From: Pseudaminobacter soli (ex Li et al. 2025)
Lineage (GTDB): Bacteria; Pseudomonadota; Alphaproteobacteria; Rhizobiales; Rhizobiaceae
Direction of reading: 5' to 3'
Length of the DNA: 64,000 nucleotides
Assembly (NCBI RefSeq): GCF_029892515.1
Contig: NZ_JARXVF010000007.1
Span: 124,001 to 188,000 of the forward strand
Shown: piece after piece, positions 52,362 through 61,186 of the stretch
Layout of the letters: every line of letters starts with the position of its first letter
Numbering within the stretch: the first letter of the stretch is position 1
Translations under genes and position numbers: made by a program
Notes under the pieces: model-generated
What the model was told of the DNA's origin: nothing
The model's input: only the letters and a program-made list of their open reading frames with translations
The model's database searches: none

Positions 52362-53387
52362 TTACATTGTGGCTCCTGCTTTCGGATCGAAGAGCTCGCC
52401 GGTCCTAAGCATCGTATGCATTATCACCGCCAGTTTGCGCGCCATGGCCACGGCAGCTCTTTTGAAGCCAATCCTTTCCCGGAGCTGGAGCCCCCATGTG
52501 CGCAGGGTGCTCTCGGCTGAGCTGCGCGTCAGAATAACTGACGCCGCTTCATACAGAAGCCCTCGCAAATGGCGGTCACCGCGTCGGGATATATGTCCGT
52601 CATAATCGACCTCTCCGGATTGGTAGCGGCGCGTCGTCAGTCCGATCCAGGCGCCAACAGAGCGGGACTTCTTGAAGTTGCTCGGATCTTCAATGGCAGT
52701 GGCGAAGGAGGTTGCGGTGATGGCGCCGATACCGGGGATCGACATGAGTATGCGGCATGCCTGGCTCTGCCGCGCATCTGCGACGAGCTGACGCCCAAGC
52801 TCGGCGGCACGAGTGCGAATGCCGCGCCAGGCTTCCAGCATCGGCAGCACGATGGCTGCAAGCCCTTCGTGATCGGCAAGAAGGCGCCGGACGTTATTCT
52901 CGAAGATGGTTCCCTTTCCGGCCGGAACAACCAGTCCAAACGTTTTCATAATTCCACGAATCTGGTTGGAAAGCTCGGTGGTGATCCGGACCAGCCGGGT
53001 GCGTGCCGCCACGAGCGTTCGGGCCAACATGCTGTCCATGCCTTTTACACGCACCTCGCGAAAGAACCCGACTTCCGCCAGATGCGCCAAGCCATCGGCG
53101 TCATTCGCGTCCGTTTTGTTCGGTGCCATATCGAGCGCAGCTTTGGCATGTCGGGCATCGATGCAGATGGCCGGCACTCCTTCCGCGCATAGCGCATGAT
53201 AGAACCACACCGACAGAGGGCCGGTCTCGAACACCACGCGTCTCACCGCCGGCGCCTGCTTGCGGACAAGCTCGGCAATGATGGTCGGATCAGATGCGCA
53301 CTTCCCCCGCCAGATCCGTTTGCCGTCACGGCGGATCGAAACTGCCGTCTCTTTCATCGACACGTCGAGACCGATATATTCTGCCAT
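52362..53387 (-). mobile_element. IS110-family transposase (DEDD recombinase)
   Basis: 341 residues. The N-terminal RuvC-like DEDD domain has Asp8 in YIGLDVS, Glu54 in VVFETGP and the acidic cluster DANDAD at 93-98. The C-terminal Tnp_20 domain has RILMSIPGIGAITATSFATA and WIGLTTRRYQSGEVDYDGHI, then SRRGDRHLRGLLYEAA. IS110 enzymes are RNA-guided: a non-coding bridge RNA from the element end selects donor and target. The gene is intact. It is divergent from a second recombinase gene; the shared upstream region is 208 bp. The element ends are not defined. Confidence 0.92.
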
Positions 53388-53515
53388 GGCTGTTCTCCCT
53401 TAGATGCCTGGGCCCGGCGTCCAGTCGTGAGCCCGTATTTCCATCCTATCGGGGAACAGCCACCACCTTCCATTGTCAGGACAGCTTCGGGGTGATCGCT
53501 CCCGCGATTACCCCA
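53388..53515 (-). ncRNA. candidate bridge-RNA region of the IS110-type element
   Basis: In the IS110 group the guide RNA is encoded in the non-coding end upstream of the recombinase. Here that end lies at 53388-53515 and contains a long-range inverted repeat GGCTGTTCTCCC (53388-53399) with CGGGGAACAGCC (53450-53461), nearly perfect, able to form a stem around about 50 nt. Position and structure fit; boundaries and guide loops are not determined. Confidence 0.45.
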
Positions 53516-53595
53516 TGTGGATGGCTCCCGCTCCCGGCATCTGAGTGCCACAGTGGGTATGCTGTCAGGCAACCCGAGCAAAGGAGCCATCCGCC

Positions 53596-54633
53596 ATGAA
53601 TGTTACCACCGTGGGCCTTGATCTGGCCAAGCGCACTTTTCAGGTTCATGCCGTCGACGCGTCCGGTAGCGTTGTCGTGCGCAAGGCACTGCGGCGATCG
53701 CAAGTTCTGCCGTTCTTCACCGCGTTGCCGTCCTGCCTGATCGGCATGGAAGCCTGCGGAACGTCCCATCATTGGGCGCGCGAACTGACCATGCTTGGGC
53801 ACGAAGTTCGAATGATGCCGCCAGCCTACGTCAAACCCTATGTGAAGCGCGGCAAGAACGATGCGGTGGACGCGGAAGCGATCTGCGAAGCGGTGACGCG
53901 CCCGACCATGCGCTTCGTGGCGATGAAGTCGGCCGAGCAACAGGCGGCCCTGTCGCTTCACCGCACGCGCAATCTTCTGGTCAAGCAGCGCACGCAGCTC
54001 GTGAACATGATCCGTGGCCTGTTGGCCGAGTTCGGCATCGACATTCCGGAAGGCTTGGAGCGGGCGCTTGGGCTGGCGCGCCAGATCGCCGCGAAGGAAG
54101 CGGCGCCTGACGTCCCGGCAATGGCGATACAGATTCTCGATCTCCTGTGCGCGCAGGTGCTCGACACGCATGGCAGGCTCCAAGCGATCGACCGTTCGAT
54201 CGGTGCGCTGCAACGCGCCGATGACGTCGCACGACGTTTGTCGACGATCCCCGGCATCGGCCCGGTCGGCGCCACGGCATTGGCAGCATCTGTTGCCGAT
54301 CCGGGACAGTTCCGCTCGGGGCGAGAGTTTGCCGCCTGGCTCGGCCTGACACCGTCACAAAACTCAAGCGGCGGTAAGGACCGGCTTGGTCGCATCACCA
54401 AGATGGGCGACCGATATCTGCGAAAGCTGCTGGTGGTCGGGGCGACATCGTTGATCCGCCGGGCGCGATACAAACCGGAGACCGCGGACCCTCGGCTTGT
54501 CGCGCTGCTCGCCAGGAAACCTGTGCGCGTGGCCAGTGTCGCCATGGCGAACAAGATGGCCCGTGTCGTCTGGGCGATCATGGCTCGCGGGGAGACTTAT
54601 CAATCCCGCCATATCCCGACGCTAGCGGGGTAA
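53596..54633 (+). CDS. IS1111-type (IS110-family) transposase
   Basis: 345 residues; AAGGAG precedes ATG 53596. DEDD domain: Asp9 (VGLDLAK), Glu52 (GMEACG) and Asp89/Asp92 (KNDAVDAEAI). C-terminal Tnp_20 domain: LSTIPGIGPVGATALAASVA, then WLGLTPSQNSSGGKDRLGRI and GDRYLRKLLVVGA. It catalyses excision and integration guided by an RNA encoded in the element. The gene appears intact, so the element may be active. Confidence 0.93.
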   Translation: MNVTTVGLDLAKRTFQVHAVDASGSVVVRKALRRSQVLPFFTALPSCLIGMEACGTSHHWARELTMLGHEVRMMPPAYVKPYVKRGKNDAVDAEAICEAVTRPTMRFVAMKSAEQQAALSLHRTRNLLVKQRTQLVNMIRGLLAEFGIDIPEGLERALGLARQIAAKEAAPDVPAMAIQILDLLCAQVLDTHGRLQAIDRSIGALQRADDVARRLSTIPGIGPVGATALAASVADPGQFRSGREFAAWLGLTPSQNSSGGKDRLGRITKMGDRYLRKLLVVGATSLIRRARYKPETADPRLVALLARKPVRVASVAMANKMARVVWAIMARGETYQSRHIPTLAG

Positions 54634-54910
54634 GGTTAGGAAGAAGCTGAGACCTCGACCGCAGAAAACAGATCGAGCCGATCAATCGGCTCCATGAGGT
54701 TGTGAGAGCGACGTGACGTGATGGCGAGACCGGTCGGGCCGGAAACAGGGACAACCCACCGACAGTCCGAGGCATCATAGCCTGACAAGCAGATTGGGAC
54801 CTTGTTCGCCGACCCCATCAGGGCCAGCAGTCTCGAATGGCTGCATCAACAGGCCGGACAGAAGACTGCACCCGACCAATGCGCCAAAACGCCGAATTAC
54901 CTCTTGCAAT
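54634..54910 (+). ncRNA. candidate guide-RNA (seekRNA/bridge RNA) region of the IS1111-type element
   Basis: The 277-bp non-coding stretch downstream of the recombinase is where IS1111-group elements encode their guide RNA. It holds GATCGAGCCGATCAATCGGCTCCATG (stem GAGCCGAT/ATCGGCTC at 54673-54692) and further short inverted segments. RNA ends and guide segments are not defined. Confidence 0.45.
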
Positions 54911-54926
54911 GCGGGAGCCATCCACA

Positions 54927-55582
54927 GAGGACTGTCCGAAACCCACAATTCCCAGACGTTGCCGAAAACTGGAAATTGGCGCAATTGCCAAAGGTCATTC
55001 TGCCGCTGTCAGCCTCGCGCGCGCCTGCCGCGCCTTGACGGCAGGAGCGCGCAGAGTGCGTCTTCAGGACTTGCGGTCGCTCTCATCCCATTTGGGACTT
55101 CGTGGGGGACAAAAAATCCGCAGACCGTCGCATTGTTACTCGCACCACTGCCATAACAGACTGAAATCATTTCATTACTTTTCTTCATCGCGCTAGAGAC
55201 GCAAACACAAGAAATAGTTTCATCCCCCACCTTTCCGCCTGAAAGATAATCCTCGGCATCGCCCTCGCGGGAACACGGGTCATGAACCGGATGAGCGTGG
55301 AGGGCGACGGCGTCCGGGCTGGTGGCGTAACGGTAGCGCTGCTGGATGATGAATCCCCAAGTCCGGGCCTTTGCGGCGGCTGGCCACGCGAATGTGGAGG
55401 CGACTGAGCGGGGCAAGAGCGTCGGGTGGACGCATGGCTAGCGTCAACCAATACCCTTAGAGGCGCGATGCCATGCGTCCACGTTCCCATGATCCGGCTT
55501 CGTTTTCGAGGCGCGGTAACGCCCCCTCGCGTCCGGATTTTTTGACTCCCCCAACCGGCCTTTCGAACAGGAGGAAAATTCG
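54927..55582. other. 656-bp region without a supported gene
   Basis: Sequence beyond the IS1111-type element. Short overlapping frames on the minus strand (about 100-135 residues) lack domains and ribosome sites. A 13-bp perfect inverted repeat (55426-55438 and 55470-55482) and a mild AT-rich patch near 55150-55215 are the only features noticed. The last 20 bp hold the ribosome site of the next gene. Confidence 0.45.
55426..55482. repeat. 13-bp perfect inverted repeat with 31-nt spacer
   Basis: GTGGACGCATGGC at 55426-55438 and GCCATGCGTCCAC at 55470-55482 can form a strong stem. No T-run follows, so it is not a standard terminator. It could be a mobile-element end or a regulatory structure. 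Confidence 0.5.
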
Positions 55583-55900
55583 ATGGACGAGTTGCCCACC
55601 CGGCAAAACCGCGCCGCGAGCAAGGCGGCCGAGCCCTGCTCCACCATCATGATTGACGGCAAGCCGGCGCCGCGCGTCCTGTCCGACGCCATCGCGCTCG
55701 CCGGCAGCATCGCCGCCACGCTGCAGGGCGCGCATCTGCGCTGCAAGCGGCGCGAATGCCGCAACCAGAAGCGCTGCTGCTCGGCGCTCGGCGCCAGCAA
55801 GGAGCTCGGCTGCGACGTGCCGCTGCCGGAGGAGACCACCATCAAGATGATGGCCGGCATGCTGGTCTTCGCTCAGCGCCTGGCCGAGGGCGTGAAGTGA
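55583..55900 (+). CDS. conserved hypothetical cysteine-containing protein
   Basis: 105 residues; AGGAGG precedes ATG 55583 with 8-nt spacing. The central part has a Cys-rich basic segment (LRCKRRECRNQKRCCSALG) with four cysteines that could bind a metal. No membrane span or signal peptide. Convergent with the quinone oxidoreductase gene, 13 nt apart. I do not know the family's function. Confidence 0.75.
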   Translation: MDELPTRQNRAASKAAEPCSTIMIDGKPAPRVLSDAIALAGSIAATLQGAHLRCKRRECRNQKRCCSALGASKELGCDVPLPEETTIKMMAGMLVFAQRLAEGVK

Positions 55901-55913
55901 GGGGCGAAAAACC

Positions 55914-56924
55914 CTATGCCACGTCGAGCACGATCTTGCCGATGTGGTCGCCCTCTTCCATGCGCTCATGCGCGCGCCAGGCTTCGCGCAGCGGAAAGAT
56001 CATGTCCATGACCGGGGCGACGCGGCGCGCAGCCAGCAGCGGCCAAACCTGCGCCTCCAGTGCGGCGGCAATGCCTGCCTTCACCTCGACCGTGCGGGGC
56101 CTCAGCGTCGAGCCGGTGTGCACCAGCCGCTTCATCATCAGCTTGGAAAAGTCGGTAGTGCCCACCGCCCCGCCAAGCGTGGCGATCTGCACGATGCGGC
56201 CTTCGATCGCCGCGGCAGTGTAGTTGCGCGCGACATAGTCGCCGCCCACCATGTCGAGGATGACATTGGCGCCCTTGCCCTCCGTCACCTCCTTCACCAC
56301 CGCGACAAAATCCTCGGTGCGGTAGTTGATGGCGCGGTCGGCTCCCAGCTTTTCGCAAGCCCCGCATTTGTCGGCGCTGCCGGCGGTGGTGAGCACGCGG
56401 GCGCCAAAAGCGCTGGCGAGCTGGATCGCCGTTGTGCCGATGCCCGACGAGCCGCCATGGACCAGAAACGTCTCGCCGCTTTTCAGGCCCCCGCGCTCGA
56501 ACACATTGTGCCACACGGTGAAGAAGGTCTCGGGAAGCGCGGCGGCCTCGGTGAAGGTGAAGCCCGACGGGATGGGCAGCGCGTTGCTCTCATGTACCGT
56601 GGCGTATTCGGCATAGCCGCCGCCCGGGGTCAGCGCGCAGACCTTGTCGCCCACGCGCCAGCGCGTGGCGCCCTCGCCCAGCGCGGCGACGATGCCGGCC
56701 ACCTCGAGCCCGGGCAGATCGGAGGCGCCGGGCGGCGGCGGATAGGCACCCTGGCGCTGGAACACGTCGGGCCGGTTGACGCCGGCGGCCTTGACCTCGA
56801 TCAGGATCTCGCCGGCTTCGGGCGTCGGCACGTCGCGGCGCTCGGGCTTCAGCACCATCGGGCCGCCCGGCGAAGAAATCGCCACCGCCGTCATCTTCTC
56901 GGGGATTGCCGCTGGGCTGGTCAT
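55914..56924 (-). CDS. zinc-type NAD(P)H quinone oxidoreductase (QOR-like MDR)
   Basis: 336 residues of the medium-chain dehydrogenase/reductase fold. N-terminal GroES-like domain (LIEVKAAGVNRPDVFQRQGA, then GLEVAGIVAALGEG) and a Rossmann motif GGSSGIGTTAIQLASAFGA for NADPH. No catalytic zinc ligands are seen, as expected for the quinone-reductase branch (PIG3/QorA-like). It would reduce quinones or enones with NADPH. Start at the complement of 56922-56924 with GGAAG upstream. Confidence 0.9.
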   Translation of the reverse strand: MTSPAAIPEKMTAVAISSPGGPMVLKPERRDVPTPEAGEILIEVKAAGVNRPDVFQRQGAYPPPPGASDLPGLEVAGIVAALGEGATRWRVGDKVCALTPGGGYAEYATVHESNALPIPSGFTFTEAAALPETFFTVWHNVFERGGLKSGETFLVHGGSSGIGTTAIQLASAFGARVLTTAGSADKCGACEKLGADRAINYRTEDFVAVVKEVTEGKGANVILDMVGGDYVARNYTAAAIEGRIVQIATLGGAVGTTDFSKLMMKRLVHTGSTLRPRTVEVKAGIAAALEAQVWPLLAARRVAPVMDMIFPLREAWRAHERMEEGDHIGKIVLDVA

Positions 56925-57030
56925 GGTCGCTTCCTTCCTCTCGGGCGCGCCGCGCGCCTCGGCATTTGCATCCTTGCCATGCTCTTATGTAGTCTGTCGC
57001 CCAAACAGGCAAACGGACAAGCCGGGAGAA

Positions 57031-57228
57031 ATGACGATGGCGCTGTTCGACGACGAACCCAAGAAAAAGCCGACCGCCTATGTGGTCGGGCAGGACCTCT
57101 CGCTCATGTCGGTGGCCGAGCTCCGGCAGCGCATCGACGAGCTCAAGGCCGAGATCGGCAGGCTGGAGGCGGAGTTGAAGTCCAAGGACGCCACCAAGAA
57201 CGCGGCCGAGGCGCTGTTTCGGCGCTAG
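57031..57228 (+). CDS. DUF1192 domain-containing protein
   Basis: 65 residues; GGGAGAA before ATG 57031. Sequence matches the DUF1192 pattern: MALFDDEPKKKPTAYVVGQD, then LSLMSVAELRQRIDELKAEI and a short coiled coil. The family is small, alphaproteobacterial and uncharacterised. Divergent from the quinone oxidoreductase; a REP-like palindrome follows the stop. Confidence 0.88.
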   Translation: MTMALFDDEPKKKPTAYVVGQDLSLMSVAELRQRIDELKAEIGRLEAELKSKDATKNAAEALFRR

Positions 57229-57230
57229 AG

Positions 57231-57282
57231 CATGGTCCTGAAAAGTTGCAGACTTTTCGGGCAAGACCATGCTTCGTGTTTC
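57231..57282. repeat. REP-like palindrome
   Basis: GCATGGTC (57231-57238) pairs with GACCATGC (57265-57272); inner CTGAAAAGT pairs with ACTTTTCGG. Same design as 30798-30846. Confidence 0.6.
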
Positions 57283-57387
57283 CAGCTCCAACGGCAAATG
57301 ATGTCGCGCTTGCGCCGCTGAAAAGCCGAAAAGCAGGTATGTTTCAGGCAGCGTTTTTGAAACAACTCCGATTCGCCGGACTGACGC

Positions 57388-58632
57388 ATGCTTGCAGCCT
57401 ACAAGCCGATCCTTTCGCTCCTGCGCGGCACCGCCTTCCTGCTGGCCGCTTCCGGCCTGCACGGCCTGCTGCTTCCATTGCGTGGCCAGGAGGAAGGTTT
57501 TTCCACGGCCTCGCTGGGTCTCATGGGCACGGCCTGGGCGGGTGGCTTCGTTGCCGGCTGCTATTTTGCGCCGCGCCTGGTGCGGCGGGCGGGGCATGTG
57601 CGCGCCTTCGGCACCTTCGCGGCTTCGGCGGCCATCGTGGCGCTTCTGACCGGGCTGTGGATCGACGCGTTCGTCTGGATCGTGCTGCGCGCCTTCACTG
57701 GCTTCGTCATGGCCGGCGCCTTCATGGTCATCGAAAGCTGGCTCAACGAGCGCGCCACCAATGAGAACCGCGGCACCGTCTTCGGCATGTACATGATGGT
57801 GACCTATGGCTCCATCATGGCCGGGCAGATGTTGGTTGCGGCGGGCGACGTGCGCAACGCCTCGCTCTTCATGGTCACCGGCATCCTGTTTTGCCTGTCG
57901 CTCATCCCCACGGCGGTCTCCACCGCGGCGCATCCCAAGCCGCTGCAGGACGTCTCGCTGGACCTCAAGGGCCTCTACGCCAATTCGCCGGTGTCCTTCT
58001 TCGCCTGCCTGCTAATCGGCGTCGCCAACGGCGCCTGGGGCACGCTTGGCGCGGTCTATGGCGCGCGCATCGGCATCTCCACCGCCGAGATCGCGCTGAT
58101 GATGAGCCTTGTCGTCGTGGCGGGCGCTGCCATGCAGATGCCGATGGGCCGCATTTCAGACAAGACCGACCGCCGCTTCGTGCTGGCTGCCGCCGCGTTC
58201 GGCGCGGCTTTGGTGGGCGTGCTGATCTATTTCATCGCCCCGACCAGCGGCGTCTGGGTCATCGTCATGACCGCGGCCTATGGCGCGCTTGCATACACGC
58301 TCTATTCGCTGGCCGTGGCGCATGCCAACGACCACGCCCGGCCGGAGGAATTCGTAAAGCTCTCGGGCGGCCTGCTCCTGCTCTACGGCTTCGGCACCAT
58401 GATCGGCCCGGTCGTTGGCGCCACACTGATGGGGCTGAGCCCGGAAGGCCTGTTTTTGGCGACCGCACTCGCCCATTTCGCGCTGGCCGGCTACACACTG
58501 CTGCGCATCAGCCGCCGCGCCCCAGTGCCGGTGGAAGCGCGCGAGGCCTTCAATTCGCTGCCGTCCGAACGCGGCGTCACGCCCGAAGCGCTGCGGCTCG
58601 ATCCGCGCACACCGGCCGAGCAGGAAGGCTGA
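57388..58632 (+). CDS. MFS transporter (YcaD-like)
   Basis: 414 residues with about 12 hydrophobic spans. Conserved stretches include GFVMAGAFMVIESWLNERAT then NENRGTVFGMYMMVTYGS, which is the pattern of YcaD-type MFS proteins, and the second-half motif GRISDKTDRRFVL. Substrate unknown. No regulator adjoins it. The start ATG 57388 has a weak ribosome site; the upstream region carries a REP-like palindrome. Confidence 0.88.
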   Translation: MLAAYKPILSLLRGTAFLLAASGLHGLLLPLRGQEEGFSTASLGLMGTAWAGGFVAGCYFAPRLVRRAGHVRAFGTFAASAAIVALLTGLWIDAFVWIVLRAFTGFVMAGAFMVIESWLNERATNENRGTVFGMYMMVTYGSIMAGQMLVAAGDVRNASLFMVTGILFCLSLIPTAVSTAAHPKPLQDVSLDLKGLYANSPVSFFACLLIGVANGAWGTLGAVYGARIGISTAEIALMMSLVVVAGAAMQMPMGRISDKTDRRFVLAAAAFGAALVGVLIYFIAPTSGVWVIVMTAAYGALAYTLYSLAVAHANDHARPEEFVKLSGGLLLLYGFGTMIGPVVGATLMGLSPEGLFLATALAHFALAGYTLLRISRRAPVPVEAREAFNSLPSERGVTPEALRLDPRTPAEQEG

Positions 58633-58860
58633 GGTATTTTTCGAGCATTGGCGAGGGGACTGCCAGCCCTCGCGGGCTGACATGCCGGGCATCAAGCGCG
58701 ACCAACGCCTGCAGAAATTGCTGATTTGTTCGATTGGGCAGAGGTTACCGGGAACTGTCCGCGGTTTGGAAAAGCAGTCTCACGCTCTGCTCCGGCGGCA
58801 AGCCACGCTGCCGCCGGCTACTTGCAGCGCATCCGCTTATGCGCCGTATGAATTGGTGCT

Positions 58861-59043
58861 TCAGTGGGTTGTGTTTGCGGATGCCTTCAGTTTTTCAATC
58901 TCGTCCTTGATTGCCAACTTGCGTCGCTTGAGACTGGCGATTTCCAGATCGTCGACTGACGGATGATTCATGGCCAGGTCGAGTTCGCGATCAATATCGC
59001 CGTGCTTCCGCTGCAACTCTTCGAGATGGTTGGCAAGAGACAT
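58861..59043 (-). CDS. YdcH-family (DUF465) protein
   Basis: 60 residues, entirely helical: MSLANHLEELQRKHGDIDRE, then DLEIASLKRRKLAIKDEIEK. DUF465 proteins are short helical-hairpin proteins of unknown function. GGGAGCACC precedes the start. Divergent from a second DUF465 gene 237 bp away. Confidence 0.87.
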   Translation of the reverse strand: MSLANHLEELQRKHGDIDRELDLAMNHPSVDDLEIASLKRRKLAIKDEIEKLKASANTTH

Positions 59044-59279
59044 GATTGGTGCTCCCTTTCATGGATTCCACAATCGTACACGCCCCAGGGACGTCCACCG
59101 CAGGTCTTGCCCTGTGACAGTACGATGACAGTCTGCCACCAGATTGCTTGCATGTCGAATGCGGCGTGGTAGCATTTCCTGAAAGTTTGAAATGTGTTAT
59201 GAACGATGCGTTGGTGGGCGCTGCGCTTCCACCCCGCCATAGTGCGCTCAGGGCGTTGAAATTTCTGCAGACGGTGGAC

Positions 59280-59483
59280 ATGTCAGACCAGGATCAGACC
59301 GAGATTCGTCTTGAGTTTGCAAAGCTGAAGCAGGAACACGCCGATTTCGACGCGGCCATCAACGCGATGATCGCGACGTCCTGCGACCCGCTGCAAATCC
59401 AGCGCATGAAGAAGAAAAAGCTCATGCTGAAGGACAAGCTCTCGGAGCTGGAAGACAAGATGATTCCCGACATCATCGCCTGA
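59280..59483 (+). CDS. YdcH-family (DUF465) protein
   Basis: 67 residues from ATG 59280. Helical hairpin MSDQDQTEIRLEFAKLKQEH, then DPLQIQRMKKKKLMLKDKLS. Paralogous to the gene at 58861-59043 in pattern (KxxKLxxKDxxxxLE). Ribosome site is weak. The in-frame upstream extension to 59148 is not supported. Confidence 0.83.
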   Translation: MSDQDQTEIRLEFAKLKQEHADFDAAINAMIATSCDPLQIQRMKKKKLMLKDKLSELEDKMIPDIIA

Positions 59484-59556
59484 AGACGGGAGGGAGCGCT
59501 TGGTCTCCCGCGAATCAGTTCCCTCGACCGCCAAAAGATCCGGAGGATCGCAAGGC

Positions 59557-60576
59557 GTGGCAGCAGGCGACGTTTGCGCGCATATGCTCGGAAGGCTGGC
59601 TGCGCGCGCGGCGCTTGCAGCTTTTGCCTGCATTGCCGGAGTAACATCCATGGCTTCTGCTGATCCGGTCGAAACCGGCATCGAGGCTCCCGGCCCGCAA
59701 GGGCCGCTCAAGGGCACGCTGCATGTGGCTGCAACCGCGAATGCGCCAGTCGTCCTCATCATTCCCGGCTCGGGGCCGACTGACCGCGACGGCAACAACC
59801 GGCTGGGCGTCAAGGGATCCAGCTACAGGCTACTCGCCGAGGGCCTGGGTCAGCGCGGCATTTCCTCGGTCCGCATCGACAAGCGGGGCATGTTCGGCAG
59901 CGCGGCAGCCATAAGCGACGCGAACAATGTGACGATCGGCGACTATGCCGACGACGTCCGCGCCTGGATTGCGGCTATCCGGCAGAAAACGGGCAGCGAC
60001 TGCGTCTGGGTGCTTGGCCACAGCGAGGGCGGATTGGTCGCGCTTGCTGCGGCAGCAAGGGATGAAACCGACATTTGCGGCCTGCTGCTCGTCGCCGCCG
60101 CAGGTCGACCGCTTGGCGAGATCCTGCGCGAACAGCTCCGCGCCAATCCGGCCAACGCGCCCATCCTCGACCAGGCCTTGGCCGCAATCGCTGAACTGGA
60201 AGCCGGCAAGCCGGTGGACGCCTCAAAACTCAATCCAGCCCTGCTGCCGCTGTTTCATCCCAGCGTGCAGCGCTTCCTCATGAACAGCTTTTCCTACGAC
60301 CCGGCGCAGCTGCTGGCAAAAGTCAAAAAGCCCGTGCTGATCCTTCAGGGCCAGCGCGACATACAGGTCAGCGAAGAAGACGCGCGTCGCCTCGCGGCAG
60401 CCAATTCGAAAGCCAGGCTCGAGATGCTGCCCGACGTCAACCATGTGCTCAAGCAGGTGACGACGGACGACCGCACTGCCAATATCGCCACCTATGCCGA
60501 CCCGAACCTGCCGCTTGCACCCGGGGTCATCGACGCCATTGCAGAGTTCGTCCTGGCCGACGCAAACCACAATTGA
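59557..60576 (+). CDS. exported alpha/beta hydrolase
   Basis: 339 residues from GTG 59557, with GGAGG 10 nt upstream; ATG 59584 gives a cleaner signal peptide ([20 protein letters not shown] then SMASA) but has no ribosome site. Nucleophile Ser in [12 protein letters not shown], acid Asp in [10 protein letters not shown], and His in [11 protein letters not shown] form the triad. The oxyanion region is [17 protein letters not shown]. Such exported serine hydrolases act on unknown esters or peptides. Located before purE. Confidence 0.85.
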   Translation: MAAGDVCAHMLGRLAARAALAAFACIAGVTSMASADPVETGIEAPGPQGPLKGTLHVAATANAPVVLIIPGSGPTDRDGNNRLGVKGSSYRLLAEGLGQRGISSVRIDKRGMFGSAAAISDANNVTIGDYADDVRAWIAAIRQKTGSDCVWVLGHSEGGLVALAAAARDETDICGLLLVAAAGRPLGEILREQLRANPANAPILDQALAAIAELEAGKPVDASKLNPALLPLFHPSVQRFLMNSFSYDPAQLLAKVKKPVLILQGQRDIQVSEEDARRLAAANSKARLEMLPDVNHVLKQVTTDDRTANIATYADPNLPLAPGVIDAIAEFVLADANHN

Positions 60577-60688
60577 AGGCCGCGTGGCACGCTTTCCGGC
60601 GCGAAGCGCTTGCGGGATCGGCGGCATTTCGCTAATTCCGCGACACGCTGATCGCCAGCAGGCCAACTCGACAACCGGAGGCCGGACA

Positions 60689-61186
60689 TTGGGACAAGAG
60701 CGCGCCGACGTCGCCATCATCATGGGCAGCCAGTCCGACTGGGCAACCATGCACCACGCCGCCGACACGCTTGAGGCGCTCGGCATTTCCTACGAAAGCC
60801 GCATCGTCTCGGCCCACCGCACGCCGGAGCGGCTCTACGACTTCGCCCGCAACGCCAAGGCCGAAGGCTTCAAGATCATCATCGCCGGTGCCGGTGGCGC
60901 CGCCCACCTGCCGGGCATGACGGCAGCGCTGACGCCGCTGCCGGTGTTCGGCGTGCCGGTGGAATCGAAGGCGCTTTCGGGCCAGGATTCGCTGCTGTCG
61001 ATCGTGCAGATGCCGGCCGGCATCCCGGTCGGCACGCTCGCCATCGGCAAGGCGGGCGCGGTCAACGCCGCCCTGCTCGCCGCAGCCGTGCTTGCGCTGG
61101 GCGATGACGCGCTGGCCTCCCGGCTGGACGCCTGGCGCGCCGAACAGACCGCCAAGGTCGCCGAACACCCAAAGGACGAAGAATGA
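60689..61186 (+). CDS. purE: N5-carboxyaminoimidazole ribonucleotide mutase PurE
   Basis: 165 residues from TTG 60689, preceded by GGAGG with good spacing. PurE signatures: [33 protein letters not shown] (catalytic His) and [16 protein letters not shown]. It converts N5-CAIR to CAIR in purine synthesis. It overlaps purK by 4 nt, so the two are co-translated. A TTG start is unusual but well supported. Confidence 0.95.
   Translation: MGQERADVAIIMGSQSDWATMHHAADTLEALGISYESRIVSAHRTPERLYDFARNAKAEGFKIIIAGAGGAAHLPGMTAALTPLPVFGVPVESKALSGQDSLLSIVQMPAGIPVGTLAIGKAGAVNAALLAAAVLALGDDALASRLDAWRAEQTAKVAEHPKDEE

Larger units (their letters stand above)
53516..54926 (+). mobile_element. IS1111-type insertion sequence
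   Basis: 1411 bp bounded by perfect 16-bp inverted repeats, TGTGGATGGCTCCCGC at 53516-53531 and its complement at 54911-54926. The sole gene is the recombinase at 53596-54633. Inverted repeats of this kind, about 1.4 kb length and a long 3-prime non-coding region are features of the IS1111 subgroup of IS110. True termini may lie a few bases outside the repeats. It lies directly against the upstream end of the other IS110 element. Confidence 0.8.

Noticed and set aside
55009-55490. Two overlapping minus-strand open frames of 100-135 residues
   Set aside because: No ribosome site, domain or neighbour support; they overlap each other in different frames.
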